In this document: in pieces, positions 18,705 through 30,779 of the stretch
How positions within the stretch are numbered: the stretch's first letter is position 1
Layout: every line of letters begins with the position of its first letter
Source: Stenotrophomonas maltophilia
GTDB taxonomy: Bacteria; Pseudomonadota; Gammaproteobacteria; Xanthomonadales; Xanthomonadaceae
NCBI RefSeq assembly: GCF_004684085.1
Contig: NZ_SRHZ01000079.1
Span: 1-47,172, forward strand
Direction: 5' to 3'
DNA length: 47,172 bases
Translations under genes and position numbers: made by a program
Notes under the pieces: model-generated
Database searches by the model: none
Told to the model about the DNA's origin: nothing
The model's input: only the letters and a program-made list of their open reading frames with translations

Positions 18705-20051
18705 ATGCCTTCGATCCTGATCATCGACGACAACGCCAGTGTGGGCACCGCGCTGGACGTGCTGTTCTCCCTGCACGACATCGACACCCTGCAGGCGCAG
18801 ACGCCCGCCGACGGTCTGGCGCTGCTCGAGTCGCAGCCGGTCGACCTGGTCATCCAGGACATGAACTTCAGCGAGGACACGACCTCCGGTGAGGAAGGCG
18901 AGGCCCTGTTCGCGCAGATCCGCGCACGCCATCCGGACCTGCCGGTGATCCTGCTGACCGCCTGGACCCACCTGAGCAGCGCGGTGGATCTGGTCAAGGC
19001 CGGTGCGGCCGACTACCTGGCCAAGCCTTGGGATGACCGCAAGCTGATGACCACGGTCAACAACCTGCTGGAATTGTCCGAGGCGCGTCGCGAACTGGAC
19101 CGCCGCCGCAGCCGCGAACTGCGCCAGCGCAGCGCGCTGGAAGAGAAGTACGACCTGTGCGGCGCCGTGTTCGCCGACCCGGCCAGCGAGCGCGTCATCG
19201 CGCTGGCCTGCCAGGTCGCACGTTCGGAACTGCCCGTGTTGATCACCGGCCCGAACGGCGCCGGCAAGGAAAAGATCGCGCAGATCATCCAGGCCAATTC
19301 GCTGGTGGCCAAGGGCCCCTTCGTGGCGGTCAACTGTGGCGCGCTGCCCTCGGAGCTGATCGAGGCTGAGCTGTTCGGTGCCGAGGCCGGTGCCTACACC
19401 GGCGCCAACAAGGCGCGTGAAGGCAAGTTCGAAGCTGCCGATGGCGGCACCCTGTTCCTGGATGAGATCGGCAACCTGTCGCTGGGCGGGCAGATGAAAC
19501 TGCTGCGTGTGCTGGAAACCGGCCGCTTCGAGCGCCTGGGCTCCAACCGCGAACGCCAGGTCAAGGTACGCGTGGTCAGTGCGACCAATGCCGACCTGCC
19601 GGCAATGATCCGCGATGGCAGCTTCCGCGAAGATCTCTACTACCGCCTGAACACGGTGGAACTGGTGCTGCCGCCGCTGGCCGACCGCCCAGGCGACATC
19701 GTGCCGCTGGCCGAGCGCTTCCTGGCCGCTGGCAAGCCCCTGTCCAGTGCCGCCACCGCGGCCCTGCAGCGGCACCCGTGGCCAGGCAACGTGCGCGAAC
19801 TGCGCAACGTGATCCAGCGCGCCGAACTGCTGGCCACCGGCAACCGCATTGAAGTGGCCGACCTCAACCTGCCCCGTGCAGCCGCCGCACCGCGCCCGGC
19901 GCCGAGTACGGGCAATGATCCCGACCGTACGCGCATCGAGGACGTGCTGGCGCGCAACCACGGCGTCATCGCCCAGGCCGCCGCCGAACTCGGCCTGAGC
20001 CGGCAGGCACTGTACCGGCGGATGGATCGCCACGGCATCCCACGCGAATGA
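18705..20051 (+). CDS. Sigma-54-dependent response regulator (NtrC family)
   Basis: Response regulator of 448 residues. The receiver has acidic residues Asp8-Asp9, phosphoacceptor Asp52, Thr85 and Lys107; a polar stretch (SEDTTSGEEG) after Asp52 lengthens the active-site loop. The AAA+ domain has Walker A GPNGAGKE at 182-189, GAYTGA at 229-234 (Tyr in place of the usual Phe) and Walker B LFLDE at 250-254. A Fis-type HTH closes the protein (AAAELGLSRQALYRRM). It should bind the palindrome at 13479-13516 and activate the sigma-54 promoter at 13557 (inference). ATG 18705 is used because the receiver fold begins there; the stop overlaps the kinase start by 4 bp. Confidence 0.93.
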   Translation: MPSILIIDDNASVGTALDVLFSLHDIDTLQAQTPADGLALLESQPVDLVIQDMNFSEDTTSGEEGEALFAQIRARHPDLPVILLTAWTHLSSAVDLVKAGAADYLAKPWDDRKLMTTVNNLLELSEARRELDRRRSRELRQRSALEEKYDLCGAVFADPASERVIALACQVARSELPVLITGPNGAGKEKIAQIIQANSLVAKGPFVAVNCGALPSELIEAELFGAEAGAYTGANKAREGKFEAADGGTLFLDEIGNLSLGGQMKLLRVLETGRFERLGSNRERQVKVRVVSATNADLPAMIRDGSFREDLYYRLNTVELVLPPLADRPGDIVPLAERFLAAGKPLSSAATAALQRHPWPGNVRELRNVIQRAELLATGNRIEVADLNLPRAAAAPRPAPSTGNDPDRTRIEDVLARNHGVIAQAAAELGLSRQALYRRMDRHGIPRE

Positions 20052-21400
20052 AGCGGCGCTCGTTCACCTTCCGTCTTTTCCTGCGCCTGCTGCCGGTGCT
20101 GGCGCTGGCTGCCGCGCTGCCGTGGCTGCTGGCGTACTGGATGGACCATGGCTGGGTAGTCACCACGGTGTCGGCGCTGGTCCTGCTGTCGCTGATGTGG
20201 TGGACCCTGCGCCGGGCCACTGCGCCGGTGCGTTCGCTGATGCGCGCCCTGTCCGGCACCACCAGCAGTTACCGCGATGGCGAGTACAACTTCGGTGTGT
20301 ACTGGCCCGGCAACGACGAGCTGGGCGACCTGGTAGAAGCCCACCGCGAGCTGGGTGACGTGCTGCGCGCACAGCGTCAGGGCCTGGTGCAGCGCGAGCT
20401 GCTGCTGGACACCATGGTGCAGAACACGCCGGTGGCCATGCTGTTGATTGCCTCCGGCGGCGACGGCATCGCCCGCGTGGTGTTCTCCAACCTGGCCGCG
20501 CGCAAACTGCTGCACGGCGGCTGGAAACTGGAAGGGCAGCGCCTGGAAGAGGTACTGGAACAAGTGCCGGTGGAACTGCGCGATGCCATCGCTCGTGGCG
20601 GCGACAGTCTGTTCGCGGTACACGCCGAGGGAGAGGACGGCGACGAGGACGACGAGCAGGTCTACCACCTCTCGCGGCGCGCTTTCCAGCTCAACGGCCG
20701 ACCGCATGATCTGCTGCTGGTGCGCCTGCTCACCGCCGAACTGCGCCGACAGGAAGTGCAGACCTGGAAGAAAGTGATCCGGGTGATCAGCCACGAGCTC
20801 AACAACTCGCTGGCGCCGATCGCGTCGCTGGCCCATTCCGGCGGCGTGCTGGTGCAGCGTGAGCGCTTCGATCGGCTGCCAGAGATCTTCACCACCATCG
20901 AAGACCGTGCGCGCCACCTGGAAGGCTTCATCCGCGGCTATGCACGCTTCGCCAAGCTGCCGCAGCCGCAGCTGCAGACGGTTCACTGGGCGCCGTTCCT
21001 TTCAAGCATGCGCCAGCAGATTCCGTTCGGCATGGAACGTGAGCCGGATGAAGAAATGAGCAGCCGCATCGACATCGCACAGTTCGGGCAGGCGCTGTTG
21101 AACCTGTTGAAAAACGCGCACGAAGCCTGTGCCGAAGCAGAGCCGCCCAACGACGACGTGCAGGTGCAGCTGACCCGGTTGCCGCAATGGTTGCGCCTGG
21201 ATGTGCTCGACCGTGGCAAGGGCATGAACGAGCAGGTGCTGCAGAACGCGCTGATGCCGTTCTATTCGACCAAGCGCAACGGCACGGGGCTGGGACTGGC
21301 CCTGACGCGCGAGATCGTGGAAGCGCACGGCGGCCGGGTGTCGCTGCAGAACCGCGGTGACGGCGGGTTGTGCGTGTCGATCCTGTTGCCCGTGGGCTGA
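20048..21400 (+). CDS. NtrY-like histidine kinase with minimal periplasmic loop
   Basis: Sensor kinase of 450 residues. Two membrane helices (about 8-30 and 36-54) are joined by only some five residues, so no extracellular sensor domain exists. A HAMP-like linker (55-110) and a PAS-like domain (about 115-235) follow. The H-box is VISHELNNS with His249; the ATP-binding N-box (LLNLLKNAHEA) and G-boxes (DRGKGM, GTGLGLAL) are intact. Kinases with this architecture often read the state of a membrane partner, as BceS reads the BceAB transporter; the co-encoded transporter is the obvious candidate here (inference). It is the last gene of the operon. Confidence 0.93.
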   Translation: MKRRSFTFRLFLRLLPVLALAAALPWLLAYWMDHGWVVTTVSALVLLSLMWWTLRRATAPVRSLMRALSGTTSSYRDGEYNFGVYWPGNDELGDLVEAHRELGDVLRAQRQGLVQRELLLDTMVQNTPVAMLLIASGGDGIARVVFSNLAARKLLHGGWKLEGQRLEEVLEQVPVELRDAIARGGDSLFAVHAEGEDGDEDDEQVYHLSRRAFQLNGRPHDLLLVRLLTAELRRQEVQTWKKVIRVISHELNNSLAPIASLAHSGGVLVQRERFDRLPEIFTTIEDRARHLEGFIRGYARFAKLPQPQLQTVHWAPFLSSMRQQIPFGMEREPDEEMSSRIDIAQFGQALLNLLKNAHEACAEAEPPNDDVQVQLTRLPQWLRLDVLDRGKGMNEQVLQNALMPFYSTKRNGTGLGLALTREIVEAHGGRVSLQNRGDGGLCVSILLPVG

Positions 21401-21420
21401 GCGGGCCAACAGGGTTCCCG

Positions 21421-21607
21421 GTAGTCGCCGACCTTGGTTCGCCAGTAGATCCACGCCATGCGTGGATGCCGTTCCGGCAGATGCCGACCTTGGCCGGCCA
21501 GTAGATCCACGCCATGCGTGGATGCTGTTCCGGTAGCTGCCGACCTTGGTCGGCATGTCAGTAGATCCACGCCATGCGTGGATATGCCGACCAAGGTCGG
21601 CAGCTAC
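21421..21607. repeat. Array of six SMAG palindromes of two types
   Basis: Three identical GTAGATCCACGCC palindromes (21445-21467, 21501-21523, 21561-21583) alternate with palindromes built on GCCGACCTTGG (21421-21444, 21477-21500, 21533-21555), and an inverse of the last type closes the array (21585-21607). The unit is about 56 bp and repeats three times. It lies between the convergent kinase and GNAT genes and overlaps the last 4 bp of the GNAT gene. It is not a CRISPR array: the repeats are palindromic REPs and there are no unique spacers. Confidence 0.85.
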
Positions 21608-22137
21608 CAGACCCGCCGCATCGCCACCCGCAGCTGCATCGGAAAACCCAACGCGGCTTCTTCGGCCATCACTGCCTGCAGCGCTGCACCCCACTGCGCC
21701 TCGGGCACTTCAACGAACCCTTCGCTGGCATAGAAGGCCGCATTCCACGGCACATCGGACAAGGTGGTCAGCACCGCCGCACGGTAGCCACGCGCTTTGG
21801 CCACGCCCAGTGCATGCCGCAACAACGCACGACCGTAGCCGCGCCGCGCATGCATGGGATCCACGTCCATCTGCAGCACATGGAACTCACCGCAGAGCTC
21901 ACCGGCCAGCAGATAGCCGGCAATGCCGCCGTCGGCCGCATCCACCACCCACAGCTGCCCGCGCTGAAGGCCGTCCTGCAGCGTCTGCAGGTCCAGGCCA
22001 TGGCCGGCGAACACCGGGTAGGCCGGGTGGCCCTTCAGCAGTTCACCGGCACGTTGCTCGATGACAGGCAGCGCACCGAGCTCGTCGGCGCGCGGTGCAC
22101 GTAGCTCAGGACTTCTTGAGCGGGCGCTTCCAGCCAT
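21604..22137 (-). CDS. GNAT family N-acetyltransferase
   Basis: Acetyl-CoA-dependent acyltransferase of 177 residues. The cofactor loop is RRGYGRAL after the central beta strand ([10 protein letters not shown]), and a downstream [12 protein letters not shown] segment matches motif B. The acceptor is unknown. ATG 22137 has AGGA about 9 nt upstream; a GTG at 22158 is less likely. The start lies 32 bp inside the 3' end of glmU in another frame, so translation of the two is probably coupled. The stop codon touches the SMAG array at 21421-21607. Confidence 0.85.
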   Translation of the reverse strand: MAGSARSRSPELRAPRADELGALPVIEQRAGELLKGHPAYPVFAGHGLDLQTLQDGLQRGQLWVVDAADGGIAGYLLAGELCGEFHVLQMDVDPMHARRGYGRALLRHALGVAKARGYRAAVLTTLSDVPWNAAFYASEGFVEVPEAQWGAALQAVMAEEAALGFPMQLRVAMRRVW

Positions 22138-23473
22138 CGATGGTTTCCTGTCGTGCACGTGCCAGGGTCAGCTTGCCGTCCGGGGCATCGCGGGTAATGA
22201 CCGAGCCCGCTGCAATGGTGGCGCCCTCGCCGATCAGCACCGGTGCCACCAAGGCGCTGTTGGAGCCGATGAAGGCGTTGTCGCCGATGGTGGTGGTCGA
22301 CTTGTTGACGCCATCGTAGTTGCAGGTGATCGTGCCAGCGCCGATGTTCACCCTGCTGCCGATCACCGCATCGCCCAGGTAGGTCAGGTGGTTGGCCTTG
22401 CTGCCCACGCCCAGTGTGACCTTCTTGGTCTCGACGAAGTTGCCGACATGCACGCCATCGGCCAACACGGTACCGGGGCGCAGCCGTGCGAACGGGCCAA
22501 CCTGCGCAGCGCCTTCGGTGACCACGCCTTCCAGGTCGCAATGCGCGCGCACTTCAGTGCCCGGGCCAAGATTGACGTCCTTCAGCCGGTTGAACGGTCC
22601 GATGGTCACGCCATCGCCCAGCACGATGTTGCCCTCGAGCACGACGTCGACGTCGATCAGCACGTCGCTGCCCACGGTGACGGTACCGCGGATGTCCAGC
22701 CGCGCCGGATCACGCACCCGCGCCCCCTGTGCGCACAACGCGCGCACCGCACGGCGCTGCCAGGCACGCTCCAGCTGCGACAGCTGCCAGGGATCGTTTG
22801 CGCCTTCGGCTTCCTGCGCATCGGCCACCAGCGCCATCTCGGCAGGGGTGTATTCATGTGCGGCGAAAGCAAACACGTCGGTGAGGTAGTACTCGCCCTG
22901 TGCATTGCTGTTCGACAACTGCGACAACCAACGGCGAAGCGCGGTCGATTCGGCAGCGATGATGCCGGTATTGATCGTGCGCACGCGCAGTTGGTCGTCG
23001 TTGGCATCCTTCTGCTCGACGATCGAGCCCACCTTGCCTTCGGCATCGCGCAGCACGCGGCCGTAACCGGTCGGGTCATCGACATCGGCGACCAGCACCG
23101 CCAGTCGACCCGGCTGCGCCAGCAGGTCGCGCAGGGTCTGCGCGCGGATCAGCGGCACGTCGCCGTACAGCACCAGCACCTGCGCGGCGTCGGGCACCTG
23201 CGGCATCGCCTGGGCTACCGCATGGCCGGTGCCAAGCTGCTGCGCCTGCTCGGCCCACTGCAGATCGGGCTGGCCGGCAAAGTGCTGGCGCACCGCTTCA
23301 CCACCATGGCCATGGACCACGTGGATCGCCGAGGGCTGCAGTTCGCGGGCCGCATCGATCACATGCGCCAGCATCGGCTGGCCGGCGATCGGCTGCAGCA
23401 CCTTCGGCAGCACCGACTTCATGCGCTTGCCCGCGCCAGCGGCGAGGATGATGACGTGCAGGGGTTGGGTCAT
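22106..23473 (-). CDS. glmU: Bifunctional GlcNAc-1-P uridyltransferase / GlcN-1-P acetyltransferase
   Basis: Makes UDP-GlcNAc in two steps. At 455 residues it is the usual length. The N-terminal uridyltransferase domain starts with [19 protein letters not shown]; the C-terminal half is a left-handed beta helix of hexapeptide repeats (for example [14 protein letters not shown] and [12 protein letters not shown]) that carries the acetyltransferase site. In E. coli it is followed by glmS; here a GNAT gene follows and glmS lies 8.7 kb away, beyond the transporter operon. ATG 23473 is the only good start. Confidence 0.97.
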   Translation of the reverse strand: MTQPLHVIILAAGAGKRMKSVLPKVLQPIAGQPMLAHVIDAARELQPSAIHVVHGHGGEAVRQHFAGQPDLQWAEQAQQLGTGHAVAQAMPQVPDAAQVLVLYGDVPLIRAQTLRDLLAQPGRLAVLVADVDDPTGYGRVLRDAEGKVGSIVEQKDANDDQLRVRTINTGIIAAESTALRRWLSQLSNSNAQGEYYLTDVFAFAAHEYTPAEMALVADAQEAEGANDPWQLSQLERAWQRRAVRALCAQGARVRDPARLDIRGTVTVGSDVLIDVDVVLEGNIVLGDGVTIGPFNRLKDVNLGPGTEVRAHCDLEGVVTEGAAQVGPFARLRPGTVLADGVHVGNFVETKKVTLGVGSKANHLTYLGDAVIGSRVNIGAGTITCNYDGVNKSTTTIGDNAFIGSNSALVAPVLIGEGATIAAGSVITRDAPDGKLTLARARQETIDGWKRPLKKS

Positions 23474-23556
23474 GGAAACGGCGGTCCGTGGTTCGTTGCC
23501 GATGATTCTAGAGCGTGGGCCGTTAACATGTGCATCCCACCTCCTTCACCACACCG

Positions 23557-23940
23557 ATGGGCCTCGTCCGCCAGGGAAGCACCTATCTCATCATCGGGCT
23601 CGTGCAGCTGCTGCTCGACTGGCTGGTGTTCGTCGCCGCGACCGCGCTGGGCCTGCCCGTGGTGCCAGCCAACATAACCGGTCGCTTGGCCGGGATGCTG
23701 CTGGGCTTCTGGCTCAACGGCCGTTACACCTTTGCCAAACCAGGTGACGCGCGGCTTGGCTGGCGTCGATTTTCACGTTTTCTGGGAATCTGGGCCGTAC
23801 TTACCGCTGCCAGCACGGTGCTGGTCGCTTTGACCAGCCGCCATCTTGGATTGGATTGGGCCTGGCTGGCCAAGCCGCTGATCGAAGGTGGGATCGCCCT
23901 GATCTCCTTCCTGCTGCTGCGCCATGTGGTCTTCCGCTGA
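23557..23940 (+). CDS. GtrA family membrane protein
   Basis: A 127-residue protein with four predicted membrane helices and the GtrA signature LGFWLNGRYTFAKPG followed by RRFSRFLGIWAVLT. GtrA/GtcA proteins are proposed to flip polyprenyl-phosphate-linked sugars across the inner membrane for glycosylation outside the cell. ATG 23557 is used; a GTG at 23530 would add nine residues, and neither has a clear ribosome site. It is convergent with the YfhO-family gene, with 5 bp between stop codons. Confidence 0.88.
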   Translation: MGLVRQGSTYLIIGLVQLLLDWLVFVAATALGLPVVPANITGRLAGMLLGFWLNGRYTFAKPGDARLGWRRFSRFLGIWAVLTAASTVLVALTSRHLGLDWAWLAKPLIEGGIALISFLLLRHVVFR

Positions 23941-23945
23941 GACCT

Positions 23946-26174
23946 TCAGCCTGCTCCACCCATCCCGAATCGCTTCCGCAGTCCGTCCCGCCACAGCTGC
24001 AGCGGGCTGTACCCAAGTTCCACGCGATGCCGCCCCGCAGGCACGCACACCGCGTGGAAGAGCCCGTTGGCCCGCATCAGCGGCAATGACGCGCCGCCAT
24101 CCAGCCTGGCCTGCCAGCCCTCGGCGGTCGCCTCATTGATCACCAGCCACGCCGGATGCTCGGCGTCCACGTCAAGGGCGATCCTTCCCGGCTGATAGAC
24201 CTGCGAGAGCACCTTCAGCTGGCCCGCCTCACGTTCAGGGCAGTCCGCCTGCTGCCCGGTGGGCAGCCAGACAACCCGGCTGAAGTCCGTCTGGTTGAAC
24301 TCAGCGGCCGGTGGCAGGCGTTCAATGTGCCGCTGCACCCGTTGCGGGTTGAGCGTACGCGGCAGCACGCTTCCGCGTCGCGCCAACTGCACGTCGCTGC
24401 CTTCGTCATGAGACCCTGCAAATGGCTCCGGTGACAGCAGCCAGCGGACCCCCAGCAGGTCGTACACGGGGGCGTCCATGTCTGGCGCCCAAGGGGTCGT
24501 CGCCTTCTGCTGGAAGGCAGCCACGGGCTCCGTCGGCATGCCGACCATCTGCTGGTAGTCGCGGGACAACATCGGGTTGTAGCCATTGGCCAGTGGAATC
24601 GCGTGCACAGCCGCGCCATTGGTCAGCACGCCGATGCCGAAGACGATGGCGCGCTCTGGCAGGCCTGTGCGCCGCTCGGCGGCGAGCAGCGAATACGCGC
24701 GCTGCGTGGCGCCATTGCGCTCAGCCGTCATTACCGGCGGACGAGCACCCGAGGCATTGAAGCGTGCTCCCACGTTGAACAGCAGCATGTCGAACACGAC
24801 CAGTGCGATCAGCCAACGCATCGGAGCCGGGTGCCGGCGCAGCAGCTGCACTGCGGCAATGCCGATGCCGGCACTGGCCGCCAGCCACGCAAAGGCTTCC
24901 GGATGCCCGTGGCTCACGGCCAGCCAGGAGGCAACGGACACGAGGACAACGACCACCCCCAACGACACCCGGTGCGGGCGCAGTGCACGCTTTTCCAACG
25001 CAACCTGCAACGCCTGTGCACCCAGCCAGGCCGCTGCCGGTACTGCAAGGAACAGCGCATCAGAGGGCCGTCGGAACAGATCAAGACCCGGCAACCCGCT
25101 GAAGAGCCACGCGAACAGCGGAGTGACGTCGCCCAGGGCGACCAGCGTCATTAACAGCAGTACACCGAGCGCCAAACAGGTGGCGCGTCGCTGCCTGTGC
25201 ACAACACTGCCGCCCCAGGCCAGCCAGAGCGCCAGTGGCACCGCGCCGAAATAAAGGTAGTCCGTGGTGATATCGCCGAAGGACCAGCTGGTCCCCCGTA
25301 CCTGCGAGAACACATTTCCCGAGAGCAGTGTCACCAGTCCCTGCCAGTGCATCGCACCGGCCAGCGCCATCTCCAGGGTCATGCCATCACGATTGGTGTC
25401 ACCCAGCCAGGCCAACGTGGAAAGCCACTGGGGCGCGCTCACTGCGGCGGCGATCAGGGCGACTGCGGACAGCTGCAATGCGAGGCGGAAGCGCTTGTCC
25501 GTTGCCGAGAGCACTGCGCCCACGGCGTACACGGCACACGCCAGGATGATGAAATAGGTCACCTGGGTCAGCTGCAGCGCACACAGGCCTCCTGCAGTTC
25601 CCGCCAGCAGCACATCACGCGCGCGGCCCTGGTTCCGAACATTCGACAACCCCAGCCAGATCCAGGGAAGCAGGCTGTAGCTGACGATCATCGGTGTGTG
25701 CTGCAGGCGGGAGGCTCCCACCGCGCCGAACATCAGCACCATCGCAAAGAACCACTGTGCGGGTGCAGAAAGACCGAATGAACGCGCCAGGCGCAGTGCG
25801 CCGAAGCCACCCGCCAGCACGTGCAGCAATACCACCACGGTGAACAGATGCAACGACGCGGGCGCCAGCAGCATCGGCACGACCATGGTCGGCTGCAGCG
25901 TCATCATCTGCGGATCGGCAATCTGCGGATAGCCACCGAACAGGTAGGGATTCCACCATGGGGCCTGCAGATTCCGAAGCTGCTCGGCACTGAAACTGAC
26001 CGCCGGGAAGAACTGCTGCACGGCGTCGTACGGAATGACCTTGGTACCGATCAGCCACGGCAGGCACAGCAGTAGCCAGCTTGCCACCCACAGCGTTTCA
26101 GGCCGAGCCCATCGGGAGCGGGCTGCATCCGTGGCACCGATGCTCGTGGTTGATGCGTACTGCATTCCGTGCAT
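23946..26174 (-). CDS. YfhO family multi-spanning membrane protein (GT-C type)
   Basis: Large inner-membrane protein of 742 residues with a dozen or so predicted helices and a C-terminal periplasmic part (about 500-735) that ends in HRVELGYSPLQLWRDGLRKR. The early loop LIGTKVIPYDAVQQFFPAVSF fits YfhO/GT-C glycosyltransferases, which use polyprenyl-phosphate sugars as donors. Together with the neighbouring GtrA it suggests sugar modification of an envelope glycan (inference). ATG 26174 is preceded by GAGGAG at about 9 nt; an upstream GTG at 26207 would lie inside the atp terminator and is rejected. Confidence 0.85.
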   Translation of the reverse strand: MHGMQYASTTSIGATDAARSRWARPETLWVASWLLLCLPWLIGTKVIPYDAVQQFFPAVSFSAEQLRNLQAPWWNPYLFGGYPQIADPQMMTLQPTMVVPMLLAPASLHLFTVVVLLHVLAGGFGALRLARSFGLSAPAQWFFAMVLMFGAVGASRLQHTPMIVSYSLLPWIWLGLSNVRNQGRARDVLLAGTAGGLCALQLTQVTYFIILACAVYAVGAVLSATDKRFRLALQLSAVALIAAAVSAPQWLSTLAWLGDTNRDGMTLEMALAGAMHWQGLVTLLSGNVFSQVRGTSWSFGDITTDYLYFGAVPLALWLAWGGSVVHRQRRATCLALGVLLLMTLVALGDVTPLFAWLFSGLPGLDLFRRPSDALFLAVPAAAWLGAQALQVALEKRALRPHRVSLGVVVVLVSVASWLAVSHGHPEAFAWLAASAGIGIAAVQLLRRHPAPMRWLIALVVFDMLLFNVGARFNASGARPPVMTAERNGATQRAYSLLAAERRTGLPERAIVFGIGVLTNGAAVHAIPLANGYNPMLSRDYQQMVGMPTEPVAAFQQKATTPWAPDMDAPVYDLLGVRWLLSPEPFAGSHDEGSDVQLARRGSVLPRTLNPQRVQRHIERLPPAAEFNQTDFSRVVWLPTGQQADCPEREAGQLKVLSQVYQPGRIALDVDAEHPAWLVINEATAEGWQARLDGGASLPLMRANGLFHAVCVPAGRHRVELGYSPLQLWRDGLRKRFGMGGAG

Positions 26175-26192
26175 GTCTCCCTTCTCCTCAAC

Positions 26193-26220
26193 GAAAATCG
26201 CCGGCACTGGGCCGGCGATC
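26193..26220 (-). terminator. Terminator of the atp operon
   Basis: Perfect 9-bp arms (ATCGCCGGC 26197-26205, GCCGGCGAT 26211-26219) lie 45 bp past the atpC stop. On the minus strand the hairpin is followed by TTTTCG. Confidence 0.75.
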
Positions 26221-26264
26221 TTCCATCACTACCGGCATTGCTGCCGATGGTTCCCGAGCACGTT

Positions 26265-26687
26265 TCAGTGCTTGAGATTCTTGCGCAGACGCTCCAGCGC
26301 CTGCAGCTGGACGACAGCTTCAGCCAGCTTCTGCTGGGCTTCAGCCACTTCCATCGCTTCGCCGCGGTTGGCCAGGATGCGCTCGGCTTCTTCCTTGGCC
26401 TTGCGGACCGAGGCCTCGTCGATGTCCTGCGCGCGGATCGCGGTGTCGGCCAGCACGGTCACCACCTGCGGCTGCACTTCCAGGATGCCGCCGGAAATGG
26501 CGAAATCCAGCTGCTCGCCGTTCGGCGTGGTCACCACCACCTTGCCCGGCTTCAGGCGGGTGATCAGCGGCGCGTGCTTGGGCGCGATGCCCAGTTCGCC
26601 CAGCTCACCGGTGGCCACGACCAGGGTCGCTTCACCACGGAAGATTTCCTGCTCGGCGCTGACGATGTCGCAACGGATGGTGCTCAT
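26265..26687 (-). CDS. atpC: ATP synthase F1 epsilon subunit
   Basis: Last gene of the atp operon, 140 residues. The N-terminal beta-sandwich begins [18 protein letters not shown] and includes the family-typical [14 protein letters not shown]. The C-terminal helical hairpin ([19 protein letters not shown]) can block rotation of the central stalk. It begins 113 bp after atpD, a longer gap than elsewhere in the operon, and that gap contains a palindrome. Confidence 0.97.
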   Translation of the reverse strand: MSTIRCDIVSAEQEIFRGEATLVVATGELGELGIAPKHAPLITRLKPGKVVVTTPNGEQLDFAISGGILEVQPQVVTVLADTAIRAQDIDEASVRKAKEEAERILANRGEAMEVAEAQQKLAEAVVQLQALERLRKNLKH

Positions 26688-26771
26688 GGAACTCTCTTCG
26701 CTAGGGGGCGGGTGTTACCCACCGCAGGGGTTTCCGCAGCGGTGGGCACAGGCCCACCCCGTGTCACGGAT

Positions 26772-26793
26772 GGGACAGGCCGAGGCCTGTCCC
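26772..26793. repeat. Palindrome between atpD and atpC
   Basis: GGGACAGGCC-GA-GGCCTGTCCC has perfect 10-bp arms and lies just after the atpD stop. The rest of the gap holds a second, imperfect inverted repeat (CCCACCGC / GCGGTGGG). It may mark the 3' end of an atpD transcript or lower atpC expression. Confidence 0.6.
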
Positions 26794-26800
26794 TGCCGCA

Positions 26801-29109
<2,309 letters not shown>

Positions 29110-29120
29110 CTTTGATTCCC

Positions 29121-29143
29121 GTAGAGCGGGGCGATGCCCCGCT
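29121..29143 (+). repeat. SMAG-like palindrome inside the atp operon
   Basis: GTAGAGCGGGGC/GCCCCGCT palindrome in the 78-bp gap between atpA and atpG, first of two in the same orientation. Confidence 0.7.
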
Positions 29144-29155
29144 GCATTCAGCGGT

Positions 29156-29176
29156 GTAGCGGGGCCAGGCCCCGCC
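29156..29176 (+). repeat. SMAG-like palindrome inside the atp operon
   Basis: GTAGCGGGGCC/GGCCCCGCC palindrome, second of the direct pair; it ends 11 bp before the atpA stop codon. Confidence 0.7.
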
Positions 29177-29187
29177 ACACGTTCGTC

Positions 29188-30735
<1,548 letters not shown>

Positions 30736-30779
30736 CGTCAAGTCCTAGTGCCGGCAGCGGGGCCGGACGTTAAATGAAT

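Noticed and set aside
21421..21607. CRISPR array
   Set aside because: Repeats are palindromic SMAG sequences in alternating types, spacing elements are themselves repeats, and no cas gene is present.
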